Of a stretch of 14,197 nt of DNA, positions 1 through 8,178 are shown in pieces. The notes beneath the pieces are model-generated. The model had not been told where the DNA came from and did not search any database. It saw only the letters and a program-made list of their open reading frames with translations. Source of the DNA: C7867-002 sp964646515 (GTDB taxonomy: Bacteria; Patescibacteriota; Minisyncoccia; Phycocordibacterales; PALSA-1337); NCBI GenBank assembly GCA_964646515.1, contig CAZYES010000023.1:1-14197 (forward strand). The letters run 5' to 3'. Position 1 is the first letter of the stretch; every line of letters starts with the position of its first letter. The position numbers and the translations under genes were made by a program.

Positions 1-36
1 GCTTCAAGAGACATGTGGTTATTGTATCAGATTACG

Positions 37-65
37 TTGAGGTTTTCTAATGCTAATGTTAGGAT
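37..65 (+). promoter_or_regulatory. Possible promoter of tRNA-Arg
   Basis: A -35-like TTGAGG at 37-42, a 17-nt spacer and a -10-like TAGGAT at 60-65 preceded by TGT (extended -10 form) would start transcription near 72, just before the tRNA. Each box matches its consensus at four of six places. This start would exclude the left arm of the flanking inverted repeat from the transcript. Confidence 0.4.
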
Positions 66-74
66 TTTCATAAT

Positions 75-146
75 GCTCCCGTAGTTCAATGGATAGAACA
101 GTTCCGTCCTAAGGAATAGATGTAGGTTCGATTCCTGCCGGGAGCA
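75..146 (+). tRNA. tRNA-Arg (anticodon CCU)
   Basis: A complete cloverleaf can be drawn. The acceptor stem GCTCCCG (75-81) pairs with CGGGAGC (139-145), with discriminator A146. The D stem GTTC/GAAC is at 84-87 and 96-99. The anticodon stem GTTCC/GGAAT is at 101-105 and 113-117 with one G-U pair. The seven-base loop carries CCT at 108-110 after the conserved U. The T stem GTAGG/CCTGC encloses TTCGATT at 127-133. CCU reads AGG, so this is an arginine tRNA. No CCA is encoded after the discriminator, so the CCA end must be added enzymatically. Confidence 0.96.
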
Positions 147-208
147 CTCGTAATCTGATTCGGTATTGACAAGCCGGACCTCACCCGGTGGCTAACTCTG
201 TCTACTCA

Positions 209-236
209 TAAAAAATCGCGCACCGAGATGCGCGAT
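209..236 (-). terminator. Rho-independent terminator closing the rpmE-prfA-hypothetical block
   Basis: On the minus strand ATCGCGCA, a six-base loop and TGCGCGAT form a perfect 8-bp GC-rich stem (215-236) followed by a run of T residues (plus-strand A tract 210-215). It lies about 60 bases after the stop of the 244-residue gene and ends the minus-strand unit before the tRNA. Confidence 0.87.
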
Positions 237-294
237 CCGCCATAAAGAACAAAGCTCTTTCAAAAAACAATTATGCCATACAGCGCTTATTGCA

Positions 295-1029
295 TCACAA
301 TGCACCAACCAATTTCTTCTTATTGAGAACTTGAGCGAAATAATCAAGATCATCAGACATAAGGCTTGTGATGCCGGCAAGATGGGCTACGAGCTTGAGA
401 GATCTCCTCTTTTGCTTACGCCTAGAGCAATGTTGATTTCGTAACCGCCTCTCGATGATTTCCCTAATCGCTTGAGCAAGCGTGCGCGATGAAAGTCTTA
501 TGAGCTTTTTCTTTCCTCTCTGCACAACCACTCCTGCTCTTGAATATTGTGGCTGTGTAGTTATCGAGTAGTAGAACGTTCCCGCCTTGCTTTTATAGAT
601 ACAAGGGGCAACCATCTTCATAAATGGTCTGTTGTTTTTCCTTGTTCTGCGTAACGAATAAAGGGGGTGTCCAAACTTGGTAATGACGTTATCCCTAATC
701 AAAATACCACATGACTCTGCTATTATGCGTTCGATAACTTCTTCAGTCAAAAAATTATTACCAATACTACTACAATCGAAACTTTCACCTTTGTATAACA
801 CTTCATAATAGGGATCATCCACAGTCAAACATTGGTAGGGACTAAGTCCAGATCTCACAAACCTAGACCAAAAAAAGCTACGCGCTTTCTTCACTGCAGA
901 AGTTCGATTTTCGGCTTCAACCGTTCTCTCGATGACAAAATAATCACCGCGAAGTATCGGTGACCACAATCGAAAGTATCGTAGATGAGTGATTGGAAAT
1001 CTGATGACTACTACGTATGTTCTATTCAC
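295..1029 (-). CDS. Hypothetical basic protein, 244 aa, downstream of prfA
   Basis: I do not recognise this protein. It starts with GTG at 1029, supported by AGAGGTG 8-9 bases upstream. It is arginine/lysine-rich, has no signal peptide or clear membrane segment, and has scattered cysteines that form no obvious metal site. Residues about 147-200 run as a short beta-rich segment (GTFYYSITT, then GKKKLIRLSS) followed by an amphipathic basic helix (TLAQAIREIIERR) and a strongly basic tail. This layout recalls AP2-like or integrase arm-type DNA-binding domains, but that is only a resemblance. It follows prfA by about 80 bases on the same strand, ends at a strong terminator, and uses TGA as stop. 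It occupies the place where prmC often follows prfA, but no methyltransferase motif is visible. Confidence 0.75.
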   Translation of the reverse strand: MNRTYVVVIRFPITHLRYFRLWSPILRGDYFVIERTVEAENRTSAVKKARSFFWSRFVRSGLSPYQCLTVDDPYYEVLYKGESFDCSSIGNNFLTEEVIERIIAESCGILIRDNVITKFGHPLYSLRRTRKNNRPFMKMVAPCIYKSKAGTFYYSITTQPQYSRAGVVVQRGKKKLIRLSSRTLAQAIREIIERRLRNQHCSRRKQKRRSLKLVAHLAGITSLMSDDLDYFAQVLNKKKLVGAL

Positions 1030-1110
1030 TTTTATTCACCTCTATTTTCTAGACGACTTTAGACTATTTCCTTTGAAATGACCAATCCTAGCATATTGAT
1101 ACCTCAATAC

Positions 1111-2073
1111 TCATTTCTTTGCAAACTCTTTCAGAGTCTTCACGATTTTATCAATCTTGCCATTCATAATGGCTGATAAACCATGCCATGATTCTTTGAT
1201 CCTATGATCCGTCACACGATCTTGTGGAAAATTGTAGGTACGAATTTTTTCGGAGCGATCACCAGTACCAATCTGACCTTTGCGATCTGCGGAATGTTTT
1301 CTGGCTTCCTCCTCATCTTTGAGCGCTTCTAACTTGGCTGTCAGAATAACCATAGCGCGCTCTTTGTTGGCAGATTGACTACGCTCGGCCGTTGAACGAA
1401 CAGCTAGACCGGTAGGCTTGTGAATAACACGTGCCGCCGTCTCTACTTTGTTCACGTTCTGACCACCCTTGCCGCCTGCGCGAGAAAATTCAATTTCTAT
1501 ATCCGCCGGATTGATTACAAATTTTGATTTTTCTCGGATAGGCATTATGGCAACCGAAGCCGTAGAAGTATGAACCCGCCCAGATTTTTCCGTTTCTGGA
1601 ACACGCTGGACACGATGAACACCCGTCTCCCATTGTAGATCGTCATATATACCCTTGCCTTTGATCTGGAGTGAGACTTCTTTGTAACCGCCAAGATCAT
1701 TCTTGGACTCATCGACAATCTTTGTCGACCAGCCCCTGGATTCGGCATACTTCTTGTACATATCTAAAAGTTCAGACGCAAACAGGGCTGCTTCATCGCC
1801 ACCAGCGCCGGCTCTAACTTCCATAATCACCTCGTTCGATATGTTGCCGGCCATTGATTCTGCCTCCAAATCCAACTTGATGATTGAAGCCATCTGTTCT
1901 TCTAGCGCTTTCTTTTGTCCCAGAATAGATTCTAGGTCATTTTCTGCCAATTCTTTCAAGGATGAGTCGTTAGCAATCATTGCCCTTACTTCTGCCTCGT
2001 CTTTAACTAATTTTTCATAAAGTCCAGCCATGAAAGCTGTCTTTGGGTTAGTTTTATATTGATCAATATTCAT
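1111..2073 (-). CDS. prfA: Peptide chain release factor 1
   Basis: Class I release factor that recognises UAA and UAG in the ribosomal A site and triggers peptide release. The stop-codon reading loop is PET at about residues 158-160 (VPETEKSGR), in the P-x-T form typical of RF1 and not the SPF of RF2. The catalytic GGQ lies in AGGKGGQNVNKVETA near residues 201-203, and the C-terminal domain carries the usual TYNFPQDRVTDHR segment. At 320 residues it is roughly 40 shorter than Escherichia coli RF1 because the N-terminal helical domain is compact. The residues after GGQ (NVNKVETA) resemble cyanobacterial RF1 more than proteobacterial RF1. AAGGA sits about six bases before the ATG. It follows rpmE by 130 bases on the same strand, a neighbourhood known in many bacteria. 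Its own stop is TGA, which RF1 does not read. Confidence 0.97.
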   Translation of the reverse strand: MNIDQYKTNPKTAFMAGLYEKLVKDEAEVRAMIANDSSLKELAENDLESILGQKKALEEQMASIIKLDLEAESMAGNISNEVIMEVRAGAGGDEAALFASELLDMYKKYAESRGWSTKIVDESKNDLGGYKEVSLQIKGKGIYDDLQWETGVHRVQRVPETEKSGRVHTSTASVAIMPIREKSKFVINPADIEIEFSRAGGKGGQNVNKVETAARVIHKPTGLAVRSTAERSQSANKERAMVILTAKLEALKDEEEARKHSADRKGQIGTGDRSEKIRTYNFPQDRVTDHRIKESWHGLSAIMNGKIDKIVKTLKEFAKK

Positions 2074-2203
2074 AGTAGTCCTTTTCGCCTAGATAATAAG
2101 AAGATACCATTTTCCTATATGAGAGCAATCGGCCACACCAAAGCCAAGTCGTAGACAAAAAACAAAAAGAGTAAAGCTCGCTAATTGCCCTCACCAATAT
2201 TAC

Positions 2204-2470
2204 CTACTTTTTGGATTTGGTTTTTGCCTTGGACTGTCTCGTCTTGAATTTCTCCACGCGACCAGCTGTATCGATAGTTTTCTCCTGGTTTGTGTAGAAT
2301 GGATGCGACGCGCTAGAGATTTCTACGTGAAAAGCTGGATATTCTTTACCATCACTCCATTTTTCATTACTCTTTGTCGCTATGGTAGAAGAAATCAAAA
2401 ATTTCGCACCGCTTGAATTATCGATGAATATTACCGGCCTATAATTGTCTGGATGTATTTCTTTCTTCAT
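2204..2470 (-). CDS. rpmE: 50S ribosomal protein L31, type B (cysteine-free)
   Basis: Ribosomal protein L31 of the large subunit, which helps bridge the subunits near the central protuberance. The start MKKEIHPDNYRPVIF and the block VEISSASHPFYT followed by DTAGRVEKF are family signatures. The zinc-binding cysteines of the C+ form are absent, so it belongs to the cysteine-free type B group. It has 88 residues and ends in a lysine-rich tail (SKAKTKSKK), as expected for an rRNA-binding extension. No clear Shine-Dalgarno lies before the ATG. It is the first gene of the minus-strand rpmE-prfA block and diverges from the MFS transporter gene. The symbol could equally be given as rpmE2. Confidence 0.95.
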   Translation of the reverse strand: MKKEIHPDNYRPVIFIDNSSGAKFLISSTIATKSNEKWSDGKEYPAFHVEISSASHPFYTNQEKTIDTAGRVEKFKTRQSKAKTKSKK

Positions 2471-2532
2471 GACTAGATCAAATTAACATATTTTGTCCAT
2501 AAAGCGCAAGTAACATAATTTCAATAAAAATA

Positions 2533-2561
2533 GTTATAAAAATTCTGAAAGATGCTATAAT
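2533..2561 (+). promoter_or_regulatory. Extended -10 promoter of the MFS transporter gene
   Basis: A perfect TATAAT at 2556-2561 is preceded by TGC at 2553-2555, an extended -10 element. The -35 region (GTTATA, 2533-2538) is weak, as is common with extended -10 boxes. Transcription would start near 2568, leaving a leader of only about 12 bases with no Shine-Dalgarno before ATG 2581. Confidence 0.55.
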
Positions 2562-2580
2562 CTTACCTAATAATACAAAT

Positions 2581-3750
2581 ATGACTCGCGCGATCCCGAA
2601 GAGCCACATGATATACACTATTACCGTCATCGGTTTTATCTATGCATTGCATTTGGTTATACCGATGTACTCCAATTCCAGTTTCCTCGGTCTCTTTGCT
2701 AGCGAAAGGACTATCGGTTTCATATATATGGCTGGGAGCGCCATCTCGATTCTCGGCTATTTGATAGCCCCTTGGTTTATACGTCGTATGGGCAATTACA
2801 ATACAGTCCTATCTCTCATAATCCTTCAAATAGGCTTCTTTTATGGACTTATTTCATCCACCAACCCCATCACCTTGTCGATCTTATTCATCTTGCAAGT
2901 CGCCACTATATCTCTCATCAGTCTTTGCCTCGATATATTTCTGGAGGTCTATACTGAAGGATCCAGCGTCGGAAAAGTCCGCGGGCTATACACTGCGACC
3001 CTGAACGCATCGTGGCTTATCGCGCCATTTATCGGCAGTTTATTGATCAGTGGTACAAACAATTACAGGAACACCTACGTAGCCGCCTTGGCCATGCTCT
3101 TTCCTTTACTCTATCTGATTTATCGCAATTTCCCACGATTCAAAGACCCAAATTATACCCACCTATCCACGTGGCAATTTTTGACTCGTCTTTCATCCAA
3201 CAAAAACTGGGCAAAATTGTTCTCTGCTAACTTAATTCTCCAGACATTTTATGCCTGGATGGTTGTCTATAGTCCTATATATCTAAATAAGTATGTTGGT
3301 TTCAGCTGGGAGTCAATCGGTATTATCCTGGTAATAATGCTTTTGCCTTTCCCGCTGATCCAATACCCACTGGGCAAGATGACGGATGGTAAAAATAGTA
3401 GTAAAAGGATCATGGCTCTTGGTTTCTTGATTATGGGTATTTCAACAATTGCACTATCACTACTCACTACTCCTAGTATTATAGCCTGGTCGATAGCTCT
3501 AACAACCACCCGTATCGGCGCAGCCATGGCAGAAATCATGATAGAAGTGAACTTCTTCAAGACCATTTCGTCACGTGACTCCGCAACACTTGGACTGTTC
3601 CGTATAACCAGACCACTCTCATATTTCATCGGCCCACTTATCTCGATCATCGGTCTTATGTTTACGACCGATCAATATCTTTTTGTCATCACTGGAGTCA
3701 TCTCTCTCATAGCGATATACCCCGCTCTTTTGATACGGGACACAAAATAG
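2581..3750 (+). CDS. Major facilitator superfamily transporter
   Basis: A 389-residue integral membrane protein with 12 hydrophobic segments readable in order, the usual MFS number and length. Motif-A-like loops are visible between helices 2 and 3 (IRRMGNYN) and between helices 8 and 9 (PLGKMTDGKNSSKR), supporting two homologous six-helix halves. MFS proteins move small solutes across the cytoplasmic membrane by uniport, symport or antiport. The substrate cannot be read from the sequence. It is a single-gene unit with its own promoter, divergent from rpmE and convergent with the PH-domain gene, with only 29 bases between the two stops and no obvious hairpin terminator there. The family call is secure; an efflux role is possible but not shown. 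Confidence 0.92.
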   Translation: MTRAIPKSHMIYTITVIGFIYALHLVIPMYSNSSFLGLFASERTIGFIYMAGSAISILGYLIAPWFIRRMGNYNTVLSLIILQIGFFYGLISSTNPITLSILFILQVATISLISLCLDIFLEVYTEGSSVGKVRGLYTATLNASWLIAPFIGSLLISGTNNYRNTYVAALAMLFPLLYLIYRNFPRFKDPNYTHLSTWQFLTRLSSNKNWAKLFSANLILQTFYAWMVVYSPIYLNKYVGFSWESIGIILVIMLLPFPLIQYPLGKMTDGKNSSKRIMALGFLIMGISTIALSLLTTPSIIAWSIALTTTRIGAAMAEIMIEVNFFKTISSRDSATLGLFRITRPLSYFIGPLISIIGLMFTTDQYLFVITGVISLIAIYPALLIRDTK

Positions 3751-3779
3751 TCGAATCGAATCTAAGCCAACGCCACCAT

Positions 3780-4385
3780 CTAACTATTTATTTCTTTGCT
3801 AGCCGCTTCTTGTTCTTCAACAACTTGTACGCCAATCTTGCGATCCAACATGAGGCGTATTTCTTCAGCTACATCTTTTTGAATCGGTTCCAAAATAATA
3901 TCTGATTGACTCTGCTCGTGCTCTTCTTCGTGCCCAGCGCTGTCAATAACAACGCGACTGACACCAAGTAGAAGATACAATAAACTCCTGTAAACATTGA
4001 CATTCTGCATCTGCCTGTACGGAATAGAGACAACTTCCTTATTCAAGATCCCTCTCTTTACTTTCAGATTAAATTCCTCGAAAGTATAAGAATAGTATAG
4101 ATATTCAAGCCAGCTTATAATAAGACTAGCGATAAATGTGACTATCGCCAATACAAAAATAGCGGCAATAGAATAAGTGACTATAAGCAATATGGCATTT
4201 GTACCCGAACCGCTCATGTCACCAACCATGCCCATGGTATTCACGGCACTATTCAACAGCTGATCATGATAAGCCATAAGCACCAGTCCAATGATCAATA
4301 AAGCCACAGATACTATGGCTCTACGCAAAAAAAATATGATAAAAGCCATTTGTCCGAGATGGTTTTCCTGATTGAGTGGGATCAT
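3780..4385 (-). CDS. Membrane protein with bacterial PH domain (bPH_2/YdbS type)
   Basis: A 201-residue protein with two membrane helices (about residues 15-40 and 63-92) followed by a cytoplasmic bacterial PH domain at about 98-180. The domain shows the family pattern: a strand-rich start (YYSYTFEEFNLKVKRG), the IPYRQMQNVNV segment, LLYLLLGVSRVVIDSAG and a final helix DVAEEIRLML. The tail is acidic and low in complexity. Members of this family are membrane-anchored and of mostly unknown function. It starts 42 bases after the TraG-like ATPase gene on the same strand, so the two are probably co-transcribed. A membrane scaffold for that ATPase is a reasonable inference, not something the sequence proves. 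Confidence 0.88.
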   Translation of the reverse strand: MIPLNQENHLGQMAFIIFFLRRAIVSVALLIIGLVLMAYHDQLLNSAVNTMGMVGDMSGSGTNAILLIVTYSIAAIFVLAIVTFIASLIISWLEYLYYSYTFEEFNLKVKRGILNKEVVSIPYRQMQNVNVYRSLLYLLLGVSRVVIDSAGHEEEHEQSQSDIILEPIQKDVAEEIRLMLDRKIGVQVVEEQEAASKEINS

Positions 4386-4427
4386 GTGATTATCGTATAT
4401 TAGTCAACTAATTATCAATACTTGCTT

Positions 4428-7217
4428 CTATAATGTTTGTTTGACCGATTGTGTCTCTGTACCTTTGTATTTTTTCATTATCTCTTCTTCTACTTCCGCC
4501 CTCGGTCGGCCAAAGACCAATGCCGAAAGCTCTCTTAGTTTGTCGACTTGGCTAATATCCCCTTTCTCCAAAGCAATAGTCTCAATATTAAAAGGCTTCG
4601 TCGGACGACCATTGGACAGCAAGCGGACATAAGCATTTCTATTGTCCAAATTGATTATATCGTTCTCTGTAAATGTGGGAGAAAATTGTTTCTCCAAAAA
4701 TTCAGCGTCTTCAGTTCCAACGCGAAACGAAGCCAAAGAGCCGACGTTACCAAAAACAGCATTTTTGATCTTCTCGTCTAGTTGGCCGATGAACTGGTGA
4801 GCAATCGTAAGTGACAGACGATATTTGCGCGCTTCGGATAGGATAGTAGCTATGGAATCGGTAGTAATATTCTGAAACTCATCAAGATACAAGAAAAAGT
4901 CCGGCATATTCTTGCCAAATGAGTCAACACGCGACAGGGCTGCCATCAATATTTTTCCCACAAGAATAAGACCGATCAAATGTGAGTTGATGTCCCCAAG
5001 CCTACCCTTGGATAGATTGACTAAAAGGATTTTCTTGTCATCCATAACATTGCGCATATTGAAAGATGATTTCTCTTGGGCAATAATCGGTCGCATAATT
5101 TCATTTGCCAAGAAGACGTCAAACTTGGAAGTGATATAAGGAACAATATTGGCCAGCGAGGCCTCACCGCCAGCCTTTTCGGCAATCTCTCTCCAAAATT
5201 GCACAATGACTGGATTTTTGCATTTACTTATCTTCAAATCACGAAATGCTTTGTTGGACATGACCCTGGAAACATCGAGTAATGTACAACCTGAATCTGG
5301 ATCTTCGACAACCAGACCTGTGGCATTTCTGAAATATTGTTCAAATATTGGGCCCATAGATTCTGGTACCTCCCCATAGAGTTTTTGGAATATACTGAAC
5401 ATCTCGTTAACCACAAAGGTCTTCTGTTCTGGAGAGCGAACATCATATTCAAGCATATTCAAAGCCATGGGGCGTTCTGTCGAGGCTGGGTCAAAATATA
5501 TAACGTCTTCATACCTTTCCTTTGGAACATTGGCTAGGATATGTTGCACATCGGAACCGTGCGGGTCAACAAAACAACAGCCATAGCCATCTCTGATATC
5601 CTGAATAATCATATTTTTCAATAGAAAAGACTTGCCTGTGCCCGTCTGGCCTATAACATAAAAATGACGCATGCGATCTTCAGCAGAAATATACACTTTG
5701 CATTCAGAACCACGGTGTCGATTGAGGCCAACCAAGGTGCCTTCCTTCGACAGGTCCAAAGGAGCCGGAGCGGTACCGGCTTTCGATTGCTTCAGATTTG
5801 GTGCAGCTTTGTTTACATTGGAGACTGGGAAATGCATACAAGCAGTGATCTCTTCTAGGTTCAAGATCACCGACTGCTTATCATCGAATATCCGTAATGA
5901 AAACTGTTCTAAAGTATCTTCCAATCTGTTGCCCTTGAGCCTGTCCCATTCCAGACGATTGCCGTGGCCATTATCAAATTGGTTAAAACTGGACTCAAGA
6001 TCGGACAAGATGCCTTCAGCTTCTTCGTTGGTCGCCGCCGAAGCCACTATACGCACATCGACTGACACAAAAGGGCTCTTGAGTTTGCGAGTAAACTCTT
6101 CAACTGTTGTTTGATCTACTGCCTGCGCGCGTTTTTGTTTTTCTTCTTTTTCTTTGTCAACGGCTTTTTGCCCTTTGAATATATTCATAGCCTCTTTGGC
6201 AAAAACACGACCAGGACCAGCGTCGATTTCTTTCAAAGCGTCTTCTGCCTTATCTCCCTTGCGGACTTTTTCTATAACTTTTGCACATTCCTTGGCATAT
6301 CCATCCTCACGATTGCCAATGATAAATTGTATAGCCGCTCCCTCGCCATCTTTATCGATTTTAGAAAAACCATTTAAGATAGAATTTAGAGGATCAACGT
6401 CAAATTCTTCATAAGACTTAAGCGGATAAAGAACGTGCTTAGACAATTTGGCAAAAGAAGCAACGGAAACGCCTTTTTCATTAAAAATATTATAATCATC
6501 TTTATGCTCATGAACATGTGTGCCAGGAAAGATCGCCAAGACTTGCTTTTCGAAAAGTTCCTTGCGCAAAGTGGGAACAGAGACATAAAAGACTACCTCA
6601 TCACTGCCGTTTTTATTGGCAATCTCCACAGAAAACCAACCGGTATTTTTCTTTAGGGAAAAAACCGAGAGCATACCGGCATAAAATTGCTCCATTCCAG
6701 AAATAAGCTCGCTCAATTGTTTTTTCTTGTCTTCTTCAGAAGCCTCTGGCAGACTGACTTCAAATAGCGTCATATGAAGAGGCTTCCACAACTCATCCTT
6801 TTCTCTTAGATCATCAATCGAATATCCGGAAGCAATATATTGGATCAAAAAACGATGAAAGTCATCGAGTAAATGTGGATTATCCATTTTTTCTACAACT
6901 TTCAGGGCATTCTTGATGCCTTTTTCCTGCATAATGGCAATCAACTCTTCTACTTGTAGATCATGCTCTTCCGGCGACAATTCCAAAACTATCGCTTCAG
7001 CCTCTTTGTCTTTCATGACAAAATCAGGATGTAGGACTTCATGTTCGGACACTTTTGTATATTGTTCGATCTTTTCGCGCGCTACTTCGTCTGGAGTCAT
7101 CTCTACTCCACGATCTTTTACTTCAACCACACGACCGCTGACCGCTTCGCGCAATCGCGAAAGTTCTTCGACTGGGGTTTTTACCTTTTCTTGACCGCCA
7201 AATATAGGAAAACTCAT
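4428..7217 (-). CDS. TraG/VirD4-like type IV secretion (coupling-type) ATPase
   Basis: A 929-residue P-loop ATPase of the VirD4/TraG/TrwB and DUF87 group, which pumps DNA or protein through type IV secretion or conjugation machinery. Walker A is GQTGTGKS at about residues 522-529, preceded by a nucleotide-proximal strand (HFYVIG). Walker B is FFLYLDEFQN near residues 771-779, followed by the SEARKYRLSLTIAHQF segment near 800, a typical sensor region of TraG/TraD proteins. The N-terminal half is mostly soluble, with a WFSVEIANKNGSDEVVFYVSVP block also seen in this group, and a charged linker (KEKEEKQKR) near 355. There is no convincing membrane helix, so anchoring may come from the PH protein encoded next. 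A TATAAT seven bases before the ATG suggests its own leaderless transcript in addition to read-through from the methyltransferase gene. Confidence 0.9.
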   Translation of the reverse strand: MSFPIFGGQEKVKTPVEELSRLREAVSGRVVEVKDRGVEMTPDEVAREKIEQYTKVSEHEVLHPDFVMKDKEAEAIVLELSPEEHDLQVEELIAIMQEKGIKNALKVVEKMDNPHLLDDFHRFLIQYIASGYSIDDLREKDELWKPLHMTLFEVSLPEASEEDKKKQLSELISGMEQFYAGMLSVFSLKKNTGWFSVEIANKNGSDEVVFYVSVPTLRKELFEKQVLAIFPGTHVHEHKDDYNIFNEKGVSVASFAKLSKHVLYPLKSYEEFDVDPLNSILNGFSKIDKDGEGAAIQFIIGNREDGYAKECAKVIEKVRKGDKAEDALKEIDAGPGRVFAKEAMNIFKGQKAVDKEKEEKQKRAQAVDQTTVEEFTRKLKSPFVSVDVRIVASAATNEEAEGILSDLESSFNQFDNGHGNRLEWDRLKGNRLEDTLEQFSLRIFDDKQSVILNLEEITACMHFPVSNVNKAAPNLKQSKAGTAPAPLDLSKEGTLVGLNRHRGSECKVYISAEDRMRHFYVIGQTGTGKSFLLKNMIIQDIRDGYGCCFVDPHGSDVQHILANVPKERYEDVIYFDPASTERPMALNMLEYDVRSPEQKTFVVNEMFSIFQKLYGEVPESMGPIFEQYFRNATGLVVEDPDSGCTLLDVSRVMSNKAFRDLKISKCKNPVIVQFWREIAEKAGGEASLANIVPYITSKFDVFLANEIMRPIIAQEKSSFNMRNVMDDKKILLVNLSKGRLGDINSHLIGLILVGKILMAALSRVDSFGKNMPDFFLYLDEFQNITTDSIATILSEARKYRLSLTIAHQFIGQLDEKIKNAVFGNVGSLASFRVGTEDAEFLEKQFSPTFTENDIINLDNRNAYVRLLSNGRPTKPFNIETIALEKGDISQVDKLRELSALVFGRPRAEVEEEIMKKYKGTETQSVKQTL

Positions 7218-7223
7218 GGTTAT

Positions 7224-7229
7224 ATTATA
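7224..7229 (-). promoter_or_regulatory. -10 box placed for a leaderless transcript of the TraG-like gene
   Basis: On the minus strand TATAAT ends six bases before ATG 7217, so the expected start site falls on the A of the start codon. No good -35 box is seen and no Shine-Dalgarno is present. It sits in the 24-base gap after the methyltransferase stop. Confidence 0.42.
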
Positions 7230-7235
7230 AGATAA

Positions 7236-7253
7236 TTTCCATTAATATGGAAA
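7236..7253. repeat. 7-bp inverted repeat over the methyltransferase stop codon
   Basis: TTTCCAT (7236-7242), TAAT and ATGGAAA (7247-7253) form a perfect small inverted repeat that overlaps the methyltransferase stop and lies just upstream of the -10 box of the TraG-like gene. It lacks a T tract, so it is a poor terminator. It could be an operator or be fortuitous in AT-rich DNA. Confidence 0.35.
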
Positions 7254-8057
7254 CATCTTCCTAGCCTCTAAACACATAAACATCGGTATTTCCTTTCTCA
7301 TACGATCTTCTTCTGGAGCGTGAGGTCCCATCTGGCTCTTTTTATGAGATATCCACTCTTCTAGTCGAGCCACGACAAAACCAGATTTCGATAGTATCTT
7401 GAAATATGTTTGTAAAGGTCTGTGAAATGAGACCGTGTATTTTTTGTTACCGACATTTCTTTTACCCGGCGTCATATCGATCTCCAAGGTCTTCTCCGAC
7501 ATATACGAATCAATCCTGCGATACAAGCGCTTCTTCTTTGTGTGATCCGCCATCGAAGCATCCGACCTATCTCGCACAGAAACATTTCCCCATTCCCAAC
7601 TAGAATTTTGCGGGATACGAAAAGCCGGATGATTGAGAACTATCACCAGTCGACCATTAGATCCAAGTACCTTGGCGCATTCGGATATTGTGCCCGTGAG
7701 ATTTTCTATATTCTGCAAAGCGAGAACTATGATGGCAACATCTACTTCTCCCGCAAACGACAGATTATCTGCGCTACCAACAAAATACTCTATTTCTTTG
7801 GGAGATCCCTTTTTTGCCAATTCGATCAATTCAGATGATATATCACAGCCAATGACTTTGGCGCCATTCTTGGCCAAAGCTCGCGAAAAATGTCCCTGAC
7901 CACAAGCGACATCAAGGATAGTCATGCCTCGCTTGGGGTTGACTATCCGTAATAAGTTTGGCATTACCACTTTCTCTTGAAATGAATCTGTCGATCTTTC
8001 GATTGACCTGTCATACCAATCTGCCACATTTCCCCATGAAGTATTTAGAGTAGTCAT
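7242..8057 (-). CDS. Class I SAM-dependent methyltransferase
   Basis: A 271-residue Rossmann-fold methyltransferase of the Methyltransf_11/UbiE-like group. Motif I, the S-adenosylmethionine-binding loop, is ILDVACGQGHFSRAL at about residues 47-61. The acidic end of strand 2 is GCDIS near 69-73. The motif IV region is DVAIIVLALQNIEN, followed by LGSNGRLVIVLNHPAF. The remaining 110 or so residues form a variable substrate-binding part, which is typical; the substrate cannot be inferred. The start at 8057 gives a natural N-terminus (NTSWGNVADWYD), with the WYD block commonly seen in this family. It is the first gene of the minus-strand block with the TraG-like ATPase 24 bases downstream and is divergent from enolase. 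The family is certain, the target unknown. Confidence 0.92.
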   Translation of the reverse strand: MTTLNTSWGNVADWYDRSIERSTDSFQEKVVMPNLLRIVNPKRGMTILDVACGQGHFSRALAKNGAKVIGCDISSELIELAKKGSPKEIEYFVGSADNLSFAGEVDVAIIVLALQNIENLTGTISECAKVLGSNGRLVIVLNHPAFRIPQNSSWEWGNVSVRDRSDASMADHTKKKRLYRRIDSYMSEKTLEIDMTPGKRNVGNKKYTVSFHRPLQTYFKILSKSGFVVARLEEWISHKKSQMGPHAPEEDRMRKEIPMFMCLEARKMFPY

Positions 8058-8178
8058 GTTATTACACTAACACATCATTCATTTTGTGCGAATAGAAGGA
8101 TACGCAGTCTTTTAATAAGATCTTTAGCGACAGTTAGAAGGAAATCGACCACACAATAATTCTGATAATTAGATGGAG

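Larger units (their letters stand above)
26..159. repeat. 11-bp inverted repeat enclosing the tRNA gene
   Basis: ATCAGATTACG at 26-36 and its exact reverse complement CGTAATCTGAT at 149-159 flank the tRNA at nearly symmetrical positions. In a transcript starting upstream of 26 the two arms could pair and hold leader and trailer of the pre-tRNA together. In DNA they could be ends of a small unit. The arms are seen directly; the role is unknown. Confidence 0.6.

Noticed and set aside
5671..6114. 147-codon plus-strand frame opposite the TraG-like gene
   Set aside because: It is antisense to a conserved ATPase region including the Walker A motif and has no independent features.
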